Origin: JAVBUZ01 sp031554725
GTDB taxonomy: Bacteria; Bacillota; Clostridia; Lachnospirales; Lachnospiraceae
Assembly: GCA_031554725.1 (NCBI GenBank)
Contig: JAVBUZ010000065.1
Coordinates: 1-38,903, forward strand
Direction: 5' to 3'
DNA: 38,903 bases
Each line of letters starts with the position of its first letter. Within the stretch, counting starts at the first letter, position 1. The translations under genes were made by a program, and so were the position numbers. Positions 17,366 through 26,755 of the stretch are shown here, one piece after another. The notes beneath the pieces were generated by a model, which worked only from the letters and a program-made list of their open reading frames with translations, had not been told where the DNA came from and searched no databases.

Positions 17366-18244
17366 ATGCGTTATTTTCTCTCTCAAAATTTCAGACCCAT
17401 AAAATATATATCCTGTGGGAATCTCATCAGTCATGATGGCTTTTTACACCACAGGCGCAGCTTTGATATCGATGTGCTTATTATGGTTACACAAGGGACT
17501 CTTTACCTATCACAATATGGAACCCATTACGAGGTAGGCGCAAATCAATTTATTTACTTAAGGGCTGGTGAGGAACACTATGGTTATCAGGCTTCTAGTG
17601 GTAAGCTTTCCTATCTTTGGGTACATTTTTATATGGACTCTGTTTGCTTAGATGAGGCTACTGTGCCTCAGCATATAAATGACCTTATGTCTCCTACTGA
17701 CTTTCCCTTGATACTTTTACCTGAATACGGCAACGTAGCGGCTACCCAAAAGGCGCCGCTACTATTTCATCAGTTATTAGATTTTTCCAGGGAAGAGACT
17801 CCCTATGCCCATCAGATTACAAACCATGCTTTTGTCCTTCTTGCCATGGAAATGACTCATGAATTCTTAGAGCATTACTTGAATGCAAAAAAGTTTCTTC
17901 ATCCTGCCGTTACCAGAATCGCTGAATGGATTAAGGCAAATTATTATCACTCACTTACTGTTCCAGAAATTGCAGAGGAATTTGGCTACACAGCCGATTA
18001 CTTATCCTCCCTCTTTCATCGCTACACGGGCTTTACCCTGATTCATTACATCAACAAGATACGCATTGACAGTTCTAAGAACCTGCTTACCCACTATGAT
18101 GTTACCGTAAAGGAAGCTGCTTTTTCCTCTGGCTATCAGGACGAAAAATATTATATGAAGATGTTTAAAAAACAAGAGGGTATGACCCCTACCCAGTATA
18201 AAAAAGCCTTTTATCAAAAAATGATTAATCAGCAAAGGGACTAA
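17366..18244 (+). CDS. AraC-family regulator of the glycosidase locus
   Basis: A 292-residue regulator with an N-terminal cupin-like sugar-binding half (residues about 20-150) and a C-terminal double helix-turn-helix of the AraC type (about 190-285; LTVPEIAEEFGYTADYLSSLF then VKEAAFSSGYQDEKYYMKMF). It is divergent from GH127 and beside GH115/GH42, so it probably activates them in response to a plant sugar. The ATG follows AAGGTGGTG, with a somewhat long spacing. It ends 6 bp from the convergent ABC transporter gene. Confidence 0.9.
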   Translation: MRYFLSQNFRPIKYISCGNLISHDGFLHHRRSFDIDVLIMVTQGTLYLSQYGTHYEVGANQFIYLRAGEEHYGYQASSGKLSYLWVHFYMDSVCLDEATVPQHINDLMSPTDFPLILLPEYGNVAATQKAPLLFHQLLDFSREETPYAHQITNHAFVLLAMEMTHEFLEHYLNAKKFLHPAVTRIAEWIKANYYHSLTVPEIAEEFGYTADYLSSLFHRYTGFTLIHYINKIRIDSSKNLLTHYDVTVKEAAFSSGYQDEKYYMKMFKKQEGMTPTQYKKAFYQKMINQQRD

Positions 18245-18250
18245 TGCTAC

Positions 18251-19900
18251 CTAGCTTAACTTTACTACAGTGTCCGCTGTTGCTATGGTGCTTGGCCTAT
18301 GGGCAATCATTAGAATCAGTCTTTCACCCTTTAGGGCTTTAATGGCATCCTGCACCAAGTATTCAGACTCATTATCTAGCGCCGAGGTCGCCTCGTCTAA
18401 TAAGAGTATAGGTGCGTTTCTAATGATAGCTCTAGCTATGGCAATACGCTGTCTTTCCCCACCTGAAAGCTTATTTCCACGTTCGCCTACATAGGTATCA
18501 TATCCATCCTCAAGCTTCATAATAAAATCATGGGCATGGGCTGCCTTTGCCGCACTTATAATGTCCTCCATGGTAGCCTCTACTTTTCCATAGCGTATAT
18601 TTTCGGCAATACTACCTTCAAATAGATATGCCTCTTGAGGAACATAAGCTATTTTTTCTCTAAAGGCTTTTAGCCCTATTTCTCCCACACTCTTTCCTTC
18701 AAAAAGAATCTGCCCCCGTTTTAGCTCATAAAAGCCAAGCAGCAATTTTGCTAGTGTGCTCTTTCCTCTTCCAGACTCCCCAGTAATAGCAACGCAGGAG
18801 TTCTTTTCCAAGTCTATAGAATAATCCTTCAAAACCAAATCTCTTTTTCCTTCATATCCAAAGGTTATATTTCTCATGCTTAAAAAAGCTGTCTTTCCTA
18901 TTTCCTCTGCTGGCTTTTCTTCATATGCAAAGGGCTCCTCTGGGGTTTCCATAAATTCTAAAATTCTTTCCCCATTTACCAGACAGTTGGCAAGTTCTGG
19001 CACATACATGCCAATTTGCAAAAAGTTCCAGTTAAAGGTTCCATATAATAAATATAACGCTACCAGATTACCAATCTGCCCATTTGTTTGTTCCACATAC
19101 CAGATTCCCAGAGCTAAAAATGCAAGCGAACCTAGTAGGTCAAAGGCAGTGTTCATACCCGTCAAAAGCGAGGAATAGTTAGCTCTTTTCTTTAATGCCT
19201 GGGCATATTTGTTATTGGAATAATCAAACTGCTTATTTACCTCCTCTATCATAGAAAAGGTTCGAATGACTTCCATACCTTGCAATATATTTGTTGTATT
19301 CTTTGTCATGTCATTGTTTGCATCCGATGCACTTCCACTTACTTTTTTCATGGGTTTGACCATAAAAATATTTATTACCAAAGTAGTACAGCTTAAAACA
19401 AATAGCCCTAGCATAACCGGTGGACATAGATAAAACATAGGGACCGTGCAAACCATAACCGTTAAAATAGGCATAACAATTCTACGTAGCTTTGAGCCAA
19501 ATATATCCTCCGTATACATGGAATCATAGATGAGCTTGGACATAAAATCACCCGAATGATGCTCATCATAATACTTCATCGGTAGCCTAAAGGCCTTTGT
19601 ATATACGTCATTGCTTATAGCCGTGGCGGCTCGTTTTGCTTCATCATTGTAAACCACGCAGGCCCATATACTCCCAGTCATTGTAAGTAAAATAACAAGA
19701 CAGCTTAAAAGAATCATCCCTCCGATGCCCTCTGTATCTCCACTTCTTGCTATATCACAGAGCTTACCAATGGTTCTAGCTATAACAATCTGAAAGCCAC
19801 TCCCTAGCACTCCCATACTCAAAATAGCTGCAAAGTAAATCCACTTTCGTTTTCCCAAATATCTATGTATTAGAGATTTTAATGTACTATTTTTCCACAT
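18251..19900 (-). CDS. ABC exporter, fused membrane/ATPase subunit (second of a pair)
   Basis: A 549-residue ABC exporter half with six membrane helices (about 20-300) and a nucleotide-binding domain: Walker A GESGRGKST, signature LSGGERQRIAIARA, Walker B LLLDEATSALD and the switch His in IAHRPS. All catalytic residues look present. The start at 19900 (codon 11 of the longest frame) is chosen because AAGGAG lies eight bases before it; it overlaps the stop of the upstream partner by 14 bp. The pair would act as a heterodimer exporting drugs, peptides or lipids; the substrate is unknown. Confidence 0.88.
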   Translation of the reverse strand: MWKNSTLKSLIHRYLGKRKWIYFAAILSMGVLGSGFQIVIARTIGKLCDIARSGDTEGIGGMILLSCLVILLTMTGSIWACVVYNDEAKRAATAISNDVYTKAFRLPMKYYDEHHSGDFMSKLIYDSMYTEDIFGSKLRRIVMPILTVMVCTVPMFYLCPPVMLGLFVLSCTTLVINIFMVKPMKKVSGSASDANNDMTKNTTNILQGMEVIRTFSMIEEVNKQFDYSNNKYAQALKKRANYSSLLTGMNTAFDLLGSLAFLALGIWYVEQTNGQIGNLVALYLLYGTFNWNFLQIGMYVPELANCLVNGERILEFMETPEEPFAYEEKPAEEIGKTAFLSMRNITFGYEGKRDLVLKDYSIDLEKNSCVAITGESGRGKSTLAKLLLGFYELKRGQILFEGKSVGEIGLKAFREKIAYVPQEAYLFEGSIAENIRYGKVEATMEDIISAAKAAHAHDFIMKLEDGYDTYVGERGNKLSGGERQRIAIARAIIRNAPILLLDEATSALDNESEYLVQDAIKALKGERLILMIAHRPSTIATADTVVKLS

Positions 19901-21629
19901 TTGCTTCATCTCCTTTTCTTTGTGCTTCATATAGCTTATAAAAGATTCCCTCGTTATCTAGAAGCTGTTTCTTTGTTCCAGCTTCCGCAATCTTTCCTTT
20001 TGATATTACATAGATACAATCCACATCTTCTATGGTAGACAAACGATGAGCAATTGATATTGTGGTTTTTCCTTCTGAAATTCTTTCTAATGCAGCCTTT
20101 ATGAGGGTCTCATTTTTTGTATCAACCGCAGAGGTAGCTTCATCTAGTAGCAAAATAGAAGCATCCTTTAAAATTGCCCTGGCTAAAGAAATTCTCTGTT
20201 TTTCTCCACCAGAGAATAAATCGCCCCTTTCCCCAACCATGGTTTCATACCCCTGCGGAAGTGCTTCTATAAAATCATGAATATTTGCCATTTTGCAAGC
20301 TTCTTTTATCTGCTCCATAGAATACTTGGGACTTCCACAGGCTACATTCCATGCAATAGTCTCAGGAAACAGGAACACATTTTGAGATACTAATGCAAGC
20401 TGCCCTCTAGCAGCGTCTATATTCCATTCATCTAGCTTTGTGCCATAAAGCTTAACTTCTCCACCCTGCTTTTCATAGAACCTGCAAATAAGCTTAAAGA
20501 TAGTACTCTTTCCTTCCCCTGATTCTCCAACAAAGGCAATTCGCTCTCCCTTTTTTACAGAGAAGCTAATACCCGATAATATTTCACGTTCTGCCCCATA
20601 ACTAAATCTTACATTTGAAAAGGAAAGTGCCATCTCGGTATCCAATTTCTCTGATACCTGACCCTCCTGCTCTTCTTCCTGATCCATAAGCTTTTGTAAT
20701 CTATCCCTAGATACAAAGCATTCCTTTGCCGAATTTAGAAGCCCGGGTAACTCGCTTAGTGGGTTCATAATTCTATCCAGCATTAAAATAAAGAAGGTCA
20801 TATTTCCTATCGTAAGACTTCCGCTTACTACTCTAAAAAGCATAATAACCACTACGACCATTTGAGGTAGCCACTTTACCAAATTGCCAAGAGTCCATGA
20901 AATAATGGATATACGATTTCTACGAAATTCAAACTTTAAAAGTTTTTCATTTGCCCTATATATTTTTTTGCTCATTTCCTCTTGCAGATTGTAGCTTCTT
21001 CCAACTACAATTCCCTGGACATTGTCATATGCGATATCTGCCAGCTCATCTACTAACTCCCAGCGTTTCTTGGCTAAGGCACCTATTTTATTATTAGCAT
21101 ACCTTGAGGTCATAAGAATAATAGGAAAAACCACAGCAAAGACCATAACAAGCATAAGGTCTATCTTTACCATAGAATATAACACTACCGCCGTGGTAAT
21201 AAATGTAGATAAAATCCCTGGAAATATTTCCGAATAATATCCGGAAACCATATTGATATCTTTTACCATGTTATTGATTAATGATGAGGAAGAGGTATTG
21301 TCAAAGTTTTGATATTCCATCTTCATAAGCTTTCGCTCCGCCTGACCTCGGAATTTCTGCTGTATATTTATTGAAAGCTGTGCTGCTGTCTTTTGCCTCA
21401 AAAAGCTACCTATAAAGCCTATCAAAACCAGTAGTAAAATATAGACAATAAATTTTGAATCAATGGTTTGTCCACCAGTGCCATATAACATCTGGTCAAT
21501 GATTTCTGATAATTTTGTATTTCCAAGCACTAAAGCCTTGGTTACTGCATAGCCAAATAACAATTCCAAAATCAGAAGATGTATATTATTCCACATGAGT
21601 TTCTGGAAAATGTTGTTTTTGTATTTCAT
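19887..21629 (-). CDS. ABC exporter, fused membrane/ATPase subunit (first of a pair)
   Basis: A 580-residue partner of the gene at 18251. It has six membrane helices and a nucleotide-binding domain with Walker A GESGEGKST, signature FSGGEKQRISLARA, Walker B LLLDEATSAVD and switch IAHRLS, so both ATP sites of the heterodimer may be active. The start at 21629 follows GCAGGAGG; the open frame reaches 21704 without another good site. The divergent AraC-type gene at 21791 is the likely regulator. Confidence 0.9.
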   Translation of the reverse strand: MKYKNNIFQKLMWNNIHLLILELLFGYAVTKALVLGNTKLSEIIDQMLYGTGGQTIDSKFIVYILLLVLIGFIGSFLRQKTAAQLSINIQQKFRGQAERKLMKMEYQNFDNTSSSSLINNMVKDINMVSGYYSEIFPGILSTFITTAVVLYSMVKIDLMLVMVFAVVFPIILMTSRYANNKIGALAKKRWELVDELADIAYDNVQGIVVGRSYNLQEEMSKKIYRANEKLLKFEFRRNRISIISWTLGNLVKWLPQMVVVVIMLFRVVSGSLTIGNMTFFILMLDRIMNPLSELPGLLNSAKECFVSRDRLQKLMDQEEEQEGQVSEKLDTEMALSFSNVRFSYGAEREILSGISFSVKKGERIAFVGESGEGKSTIFKLICRFYEKQGGEVKLYGTKLDEWNIDAARGQLALVSQNVFLFPETIAWNVACGSPKYSMEQIKEACKMANIHDFIEALPQGYETMVGERGDLFSGGEKQRISLARAILKDASILLLDEATSAVDTKNETLIKAALERISEGKTTISIAHRLSTIEDVDCIYVISKGKIAEAGTKKQLLDNEGIFYKLYEAQRKGDEANVEK

Positions 21630-21790
21630 GTTAGGTATTCCTCCTGCAAGTGCATTATCTATATATGTCATGACTAGTATATAACGTATATTTACACTTT
21701 TCATTTAATTTTTAATTGATTTTCGTATAAATCTATGAAATACTATTACCAACGACCATTGAAACCTATTTTCACTCCTAAGGAGGTTCT

Positions 21791-22633
21791 ATGCCAGCAC
21801 CACTCAAAAGCGGATTTAACATTCATGTGGAGCATTCCTGCAAGCCTGCGAGCACAGCCATGCGCTCTACTGACGTCTATACTGATTTTTACGGAATTTC
21901 CATACTGATTAGTGGAGATAGAGAAACCATTACGCCAAATGGCATTTATTATTCTCACGCTGGTGACATTGGCGTAATGGGTACTGGAATCTATCACAGG
22001 ACCGCCCCACTTTCCGATATACCATATGAACGCTATGGGATAAAATTTACACATAAAATGGCAGAGCGCCTGATAAATATTATTGGCGAGGAACCTTTTC
22101 AAGATTTTTTGTCACACATTATTTATCAGATTAACCCTGATATACAAGAAAAAGTAATTCGAATCTTTAAAGAAATGCTTTACGAATATGAGCATTACAC
22201 CCAAACCTCCGAGCTAATACTAGAAGGTATGCTGAACCATCTTTTAGTTACTGTATGGAATGAACGCATTATGAGCTCTACCAAAGAGATAGAGCTCAAC
22301 ATTACAGATGACGTTATTTGGAATGTGCTTTCCTATTTAGACTTGCATTATGCGGAAAATCCCTCTATTGAAGAGCTTGCAAGAATTGCGCATTTATCCT
22401 CCTCGCAGTTTATGAAACGCTTTAAAACCGCCGTAGGCTCTTCCTACAAAATGTACATGAAATGCTATAAAACTAGAATGGCACAAAGCATTCTTTTAAA
22501 TACCACCAAGTCAATTAATGAAATTTCAGATAGCTTAGGCTTTTGCAATGCCAACTATTTTTGCAATGTTTTTACAGAAATATATGGTTGTAGTCCGCAA
22601 AAATATAGGAAGGAAAACAAAAAAACATCCTAA
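21791..22633 (+). CDS. AraC-family regulator, probably of the ABC exporter
   Basis: A 280-residue regulator with an N-terminal AraC ligand-binding half and two helix-turn-helix motifs at the C-terminus (about 185-275; SIEELARIAHLSSSQFMKRF then INEISDSLGFCNANYFCNVF). A strong TAAGGAGG precedes the ATG. It is divergent from the exporter pair, a common arrangement for an export system sensing its substrate. Its stop overlaps the convergent DUF6483 stop by 4 bp. Confidence 0.9.
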   Translation: MPAPLKSGFNIHVEHSCKPASTAMRSTDVYTDFYGISILISGDRETITPNGIYYSHAGDIGVMGTGIYHRTAPLSDIPYERYGIKFTHKMAERLINIIGEEPFQDFLSHIIYQINPDIQEKVIRIFKEMLYEYEHYTQTSELILEGMLNHLLVTVWNERIMSSTKEIELNITDDVIWNVLSYLDLHYAENPSIEELARIAHLSSSQFMKRFKTAVGSSYKMYMKCYKTRMAQSILLNTTKSINEISDSLGFCNANYFCNVFTEIYGCSPQKYRKENKKTS

Positions 22634-23007
22634 TCCGCGTAAATATCTGCGATAGATCCTAAGCCATACTTATCTATAACAGCCTTTAATCCATCCCTCA
22701 CTTCTTCCCTGCTAAAGTCATGTGCTAAAAGATAGTCATCATCCAAATCATTGAGATTGGAATAAAAGAGAAGCGCGACCTTAAGCATTTCCATATTGTC
22801 TTCTTCTAGTTTTTCATATAGCAAGTTTTCTGCCTCATCAATATTGCCAAGACGAACCAGTCTTAGTAATTCCTCCAAAGCTTCTTTTTCCTCTGCTCTT
22901 TCCAAAAGCGCTTCTGTAGGTGTTTCTGTATTTATATTAAACAATAGTTTCAGTATTGCTCTTACCATTTCCTTGATTAGTCGCATGATATAGTCTTGTT
23001 CAAACAT
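22630..23007 (-). CDS. DUF6483-family small helical protein
   Basis: 125 residues, all helical and acidic, starting FEQDYIMRLIKEMVRAI, a pattern I associate with DUF6483 proteins common in Lachnospiraceae. The function is unknown. There is a TPR-like helix pair in the middle (about 40-75) but no catalytic motif or membrane segment. It lies 19 bp after the methyltransferase gene and is likely co-transcribed with it. AGAAGGGA precedes the start. Confidence 0.7.
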   Translation of the reverse strand: MFEQDYIMRLIKEMVRAILKLLFNINTETPTEALLERAEEKEALEELLRLVRLGNIDEAENLLYEKLEEDNMEMLKVALLFYSNLNDLDDDYLLAHDFSREEVRDGLKAVIDKYGLGSIADIYAD

Positions 23008-23026
23008 GTCTATGTCCCTTCTAATA

Positions 23027-23644
23027 TTACTTTCTAAAAACAGCTATTCCCACTGGCATTCGTCCTTGTATAACCTCGAAATCTAGGCCTAAAAGTCCTG
23101 ACTCCTTCATCATTTTTAGATATTCTTCTTCCTTGAAACTATGCTTAGGGCGAAATCCTATAAGCTTGTACAAGCTTATTAAAAAAGTGAAACCCGTTCC
23201 TCCACTTTTAGTTAAAAAGGTAGGTACCACTAAAATACCATTTTTTCTAGTGACTCGCCATAGTTCTTTTAGTGCCTCTTGAGGGCTATCTAATAGATGA
23301 ACCACATTGGCTGCAATTACAACATCATAACTTTCATCTTCCTCTGTTAAATGAAGTAAATCTCTTTCCGCAAATGAAATATTATGAAGTTCCCGTTTCC
23401 TCGCTTTTGCCTGTGCCCTCTCTAACATCGGCAGTGAAAGGTCTGTGCAAAAAACCTGGCTAGCCCTTGGTGCAACTGCAATAGATATAGCTCCTGTTCC
23501 CGCTGCACATTCCAGAACTTTAGCATCCTTTGGTACTAGGGCTGCTATATAGGTAAGCATCCCTTGATATGCCTTTTTATTTAACGATTCCGCTGCATCA
23601 TAAATAAATGAAATTCTATCCCAAAATGATTTCTTTTTTTTCAT
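23027..23644 (-). CDS. Class I SAM-dependent methyltransferase
   Basis: A 205-residue UbiE/type-11-like methyltransferase. It has the SAM-binding motif VLECAAGTGAISIA (about 44-57), the acidic motif II (CTDLS) and the VVIAANVVHLLD segment. The substrate is unknown: small-molecule or lipid methylation is possible. The start follows AAAGGAGA. A 9-bp palindrome (23663-23692) sits just upstream of the ribosome binding site, so it may be controlled by an unlinked repressor. Confidence 0.88.
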   Translation of the reverse strand: MKKKKSFWDRISFIYDAAESLNKKAYQGMLTYIAALVPKDAKVLECAAGTGAISIAVAPRASQVFCTDLSLPMLERAQAKARKRELHNISFAERDLLHLTEEDESYDVVIAANVVHLLDSPQEALKELWRVTRKNGILVVPTFLTKSGGTGFTFLISLYKLIGFRPKHSFKEEEYLKMMKESGLLGLDFEVIQGRMPVGIAVFRK

Positions 23645-23662
23645 AATAATAGTCTCCTTTGC

Positions 23663-23692
23663 AATATGAATATCTGTTCATATATTCATATT
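23663..23692. promoter_or_regulatory. Palindrome upstream of the methyltransferase gene
   Basis: AATATGAAT (23663-23671) and ATTCATATT (23684-23692) form a perfect 9-bp inverted repeat with a 12-bp centre, 18 bp before the start codon. Its shape fits a TetR- or MarR-type dimer operator; no such regulator is encoded nearby. Confidence 0.45.
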
Positions 23693-23735
23693 AATTCAAG
23701 GTATATAAAAAGTCAACTATATTATTTCGCACATT

Positions 23736-24500
23736 TTATCTTTCCCAAACCTCAAAGGCTGTATATTCCTTTTCAAACTGATATCCCAGTTTTACCGCCA
23801 AATCTCTTGACCATATATTTTGTGCATCCCAACATGGATTCATATTTCGTTCCAGACACTCTAATATCAGCTTAGAACCACATACCGATGCAAGGCCCTG
23901 TCTTCGATACGTTTCCTTTGTATCTATTTCAATATCAATGCCACCATTATATGTAGAGTACGATGAGGCACCAGCGATAATTTCCTTCTCCTTTAATATT
24001 ACCACACCCAGTCCCAATCTATTGTATGTGTCATAATTCTCGTAATTTCCAACCAAGTCTCTACTCCACTCTTCCTTTAGGCAAGCCTCATATATCCCCT
24101 CATCAATAAGCTTTAAGGTATATATGGTATTTAGGCCCTCTATTTTCTTCTGCAAATATTCTCTATCAAACGTATTTTCTTCTTTTTTCAAAGCATAACG
24201 AGTGACCCGCTTTGAATTTGTCGGATAAATTTCCTGTATCAGCTGCGCCCACTCATCACTTTGTGGCACCATAATTTCAAAGGATGCGTTTTTATCTGGT
24301 TTATGCATTAAAAGCTCTTTATTAGGCTCTCCTGCCAAAAAGCAAAAGCAGCCATGATAAGCCAGCGCCGACTTTGGCATGTTTACATGATCAGCATGCA
24401 CACTACCCATTAATCCATCCAAGCAAGCCCACAGAGTTGCTTCCTGCCAGTCACCAAATAATGCTCTTACTTTGTTGGTATTTATTAATCTTTCTATCAT
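23736..24500 (-). CDS. GNAT-family N-acetyltransferase
   Basis: A 254-residue protein of the two-part GNAT type (PF12746-like): a less conserved N-terminal half and a C-terminal acetyl-CoA-binding half with the motif A segment ETYRRQGLASVCG (around 205-218). The acceptor is unknown. It is the last gene of a likely four-gene minus-strand operon that begins at 26653, 31 bp after the preceding gene; GAAGGGAA precedes its ATG. Confidence 0.85.
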   Translation of the reverse strand: MIERLINTNKVRALFGDWQEATLWACLDGLMGSVHADHVNMPKSALAYHGCFCFLAGEPNKELLMHKPDKNASFEIMVPQSDEWAQLIQEIYPTNSKRVTRYALKKEENTFDREYLQKKIEGLNTIYTLKLIDEGIYEACLKEEWSRDLVGNYENYDTYNRLGLGVVILKEKEIIAGASSYSTYNGGIDIEIDTKETYRRQGLASVCGSKLILECLERNMNPCWDAQNIWSRDLAVKLGYQFEKEYTAFEVWER

Positions 24501-24531
24501 GCTTTTTTCCCTTCTAAATCTAGCAACAGTA

Positions 24532-25068
24532 TTAAATATACTTCTTTATTACATCATCGCTCCAAATATGTGCTTCTATATATCTCTCCGGACCATATGC
24601 TCCGTCATTATTCCATTCTTGCGGATAGCCATACTTGTCAATTATCTCCAATATCTCATCATAGGTATATAACTTTTTTCGATACTCTTTACCATCATTT
24701 ATTCTTGAACTAAACGTCGGATGGGAATCTCCATATGTGAACGAGATAGTACTTATATCAAATTCCTTTATATCGATTTTAATATATTCGCTGTGTTCAA
24801 ACCATGTTGCCAGCCATGGACTATGCTCAACCACCATATAGTGCGGCGTATTTCGCTTAATAACACCGCCTTTTCTTTCAAATTCACATCTTAATATATT
24901 TTCATAGTAATGCCTTAATTCCATATATTCTGAAGCTCTTTTTGCACTTTGTGTATCTGATTTTTTAATCGCAATCTCCTTTAGAATTTCATTTGCCTCA
25001 TCCATGGGAACATCTGACAAGCTTCTAAAAGGTCCTACTGATGCATCATAATAATGAAATAGAAACAT
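24532..25068 (-). CDS. Conserved-looking protein of unknown function
   Basis: 178 residues, soluble, with no signal peptide or membrane segment and many aromatic residues. It opens MFLFHYYDAS and has a helical N-terminal half (residues 20-65), a likely beta-rich middle (65-125, with SPWLATWFEHS) and a C-terminal WNNDGAYGPERYIEAHIW segment. I do not recognise a family or catalytic motif. It sits between the Nudix gene (13 bp gap) and the GNAT gene (31 bp gap), with a good GGAGG site, so it is a real, co-transcribed gene. Confidence 0.7.
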   Translation of the reverse strand: MFLFHYYDASVGPFRSLSDVPMDEANEILKEIAIKKSDTQSAKRASEYMELRHYYENILRCEFERKGGVIKRNTPHYMVVEHSPWLATWFEHSEYIKIDIKEFDISTISFTYGDSHPTFSSRINDGKEYRKKLYTYDEILEIIDKYGYPQEWNNDGAYGPERYIEAHIWSDDVIKKYI

Positions 25069-25081
25069 AGCTCATCCTCCG

Positions 25082-25576
25082 TTATAAGTTGCTTATTATC
25101 TCCTTCATAACCATATTCTCGCGCAAAATCCAAGGAATATTTTCATAATCTTCTACCTCTTGATTTTTATGTATGATTTCCTCTAAGGGTAACCAAGCTA
25201 CTTGGTAGTCATACTCCTCTTCATACTCATCCAGGTTACGTTCTCCTGCCTCTTGCTCCACCTGACAGAAAAAGTAATAGGAATCCATCTCTAGTATATC
25301 TTCATATTCACCTTTTCTTCTTTCATGAACCAAGATGCCTTCTTTTATACTATCTATAATTACATGGTACCCTGTTTCTTCCTGCATTTCTCGCACTAAG
25401 GTTTCTTGCAGAGTCTCCCCTTCTTCTCTACCCCCACCAGGAAACTTATAATCTCCATGCTTACTATAAATAGTGAGGTATTTCCCTTCCCTCATTACAA
25501 TCCCTCTTACTGCTGTACGTTTAAATACGCTTGTACCTTCTCCATAATTCTTCATATCCAAAAACAATTCTTTCAT
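25082..25576 (-). CDS. Nudix hydrolase
   Basis: A 164-residue Nudix enzyme with a complete Nudix box (Gly48, Glu54, Arg62-Glu63, Glu66-Glu67, Gly69), which binds Mg2+ and cleaves nucleoside-diphosphate-linked compounds. Substrate is unknown; house-cleaning of damaged nucleotides is possible. It follows the transglutaminase-like gene by 15 bp, with an AGGGAGG ribosome binding site. Confidence 0.92.
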   Translation of the reverse strand: MKELFLDMKNYGEGTSVFKRTAVRGIVMREGKYLTIYSKHGDYKFPGGGREEGETLQETLVREMQEETGYHVIIDSIKEGILVHERRKGEYEDILEMDSYYFFCQVEQEAGERNLDEYEEEYDYQVAWLPLEEIIHKNQEVEDYENIPWILRENMVMKEIISNL

Positions 25577-25591
25577 AGCAAAATCCTCCCT

Positions 25592-26653
25592 CTAAATTCG
25601 TTTTGCAATCTCACTCATATGCCCACCGTCTGTAATCGTGTGAACACCCTCTTCGTTCACTTCCTCCACCACTAGTTCCTGAGCCGATGCATTTTCTGCA
25701 AAGTTCACCTGCAATATTGCTTGGGCTTTATTTAGGCTTACATGAATATGCTTGCCCTTTTTCATGGCTGCTTGTCCTAGTAACATTACTAAATCAGACA
25801 ATATTTCCTTGGTCAAATAGCCACCCCGCCAATGAAAAGTAAATGTCGCTCCTTTTCTTACTGCTTGCTCCGCCCTCTTTGCCACATCTTCTATTTTGGT
25901 AAAGGAAAGCTTCTTTTCCCTATAGTAAAAATGGTCCCCGTCGCTACAAGACGGAACCCCATAGATCACTGGCTCATGGTCTTTGAAAAAGTTTCCATCA
26001 CTTAGATTAAAATAATCATATCTTATAGAGTCTTCGCTTCCAAGGGTATTATCAAATGTCACATCCAAATGATAAAAATTACCTGCTATTTTAATTATGT
26101 TCCAAGCATGACGATACTTAATCTGCTTCTTAGCATTAGCGTCCGAAACAGCAATAATGCACCAAATACCAAGGGCATCACATAAAATCTTCACTGTTTT
26201 AGCAATTCCTTCACAAACTCCAACTCCCTGACCTAAGGGACCAATAATTTCATGGGAATATGGTTTTTTCAATTTATCATACCTTACGCCTACACAAATA
26301 AAATCATGAATATAAACTTCCTTATCCCAATCTGACAGTGCTAGCGCTGGGCGAACAAGTTTAGCTAGCCTAGCCTCCATTGCCACCTGGTGTTCTTTTA
26401 TCTTTTTCTTGTTAAATAAGTATTCTGGTAGAATTTCTACATTACTTGCATCTTTATAATAACGATACCTAAATTCTACTGCATAGAAAATCTCTGGACA
26501 ATCTAGTCTTAATTTAAAGAATATCTCTTGTAGCTCGCCGCCCTCTAACCTTTGAACCAAAAAGGATGGTGCCAAGGACATAAGGCCTACTTTCATGCCA
26601 TGGTATACGCTCTGCCAAGTTTTATTCATTTTACTATAGTAATAGGCTTCCAT
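25592..26653 (-). CDS. Transglutaminase-like cysteine protease-fold protein
   Basis: 353 residues without signal peptide. The transglutaminase-like core has all three catalytic positions: Cys147 (GVCEGIAK), His182 (YRHAWN) and Asp197 (HLDVTF). The N-terminal part (1-100) is helical and the C-terminal part (260-353) carries no recognised domain. Such proteins act as peptidases or amidases; being cytoplasmic here, its target is unclear. First gene of a likely operon with Nudix, unknown and GNAT genes; GAGG lies before the ATG. Confidence 0.8.
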   Translation of the reverse strand: MEAYYYSKMNKTWQSVYHGMKVGLMSLAPSFLVQRLEGGELQEIFFKLRLDCPEIFYAVEFRYRYYKDASNVEILPEYLFNKKKIKEHQVAMEARLAKLVRPALALSDWDKEVYIHDFICVGVRYDKLKKPYSHEIIGPLGQGVGVCEGIAKTVKILCDALGIWCIIAVSDANAKKQIKYRHAWNIIKIAGNFYHLDVTFDNTLGSEDSIRYDYFNLSDGNFFKDHEPVIYGVPSCSDGDHFYYREKKLSFTKIEDVAKRAEQAVRKGATFTFHWRGGYLTKEILSDLVMLLGQAAMKKGKHIHVSLNKAQAILQVNFAENASAQELVVEEVNEEGVHTITDGGHMSEIAKRI

Positions 26654-26714
26654 AAAGTCCTCTTTTCATAAAGTAATCACGTTTAGCAATAATTGTACCA
26701 AATCTAAATAAAAA

Positions 26715-26747
26715 GAGCCAATATATTCGACTAAAATATATTGGCCC
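26715..26747 (-). terminator. Intrinsic terminator after the SEDS gene
   Basis: GCCAATATATT (26717-26727) and AATATATTGGC (26735-26745) form an 11-bp stem with a 7-nt loop, followed on the minus strand by TCTTTTTATTT. It is 11 bp after the stop of the SEDS gene. Confidence 0.85.
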
Positions 26748-26755
26748 TATATTTA

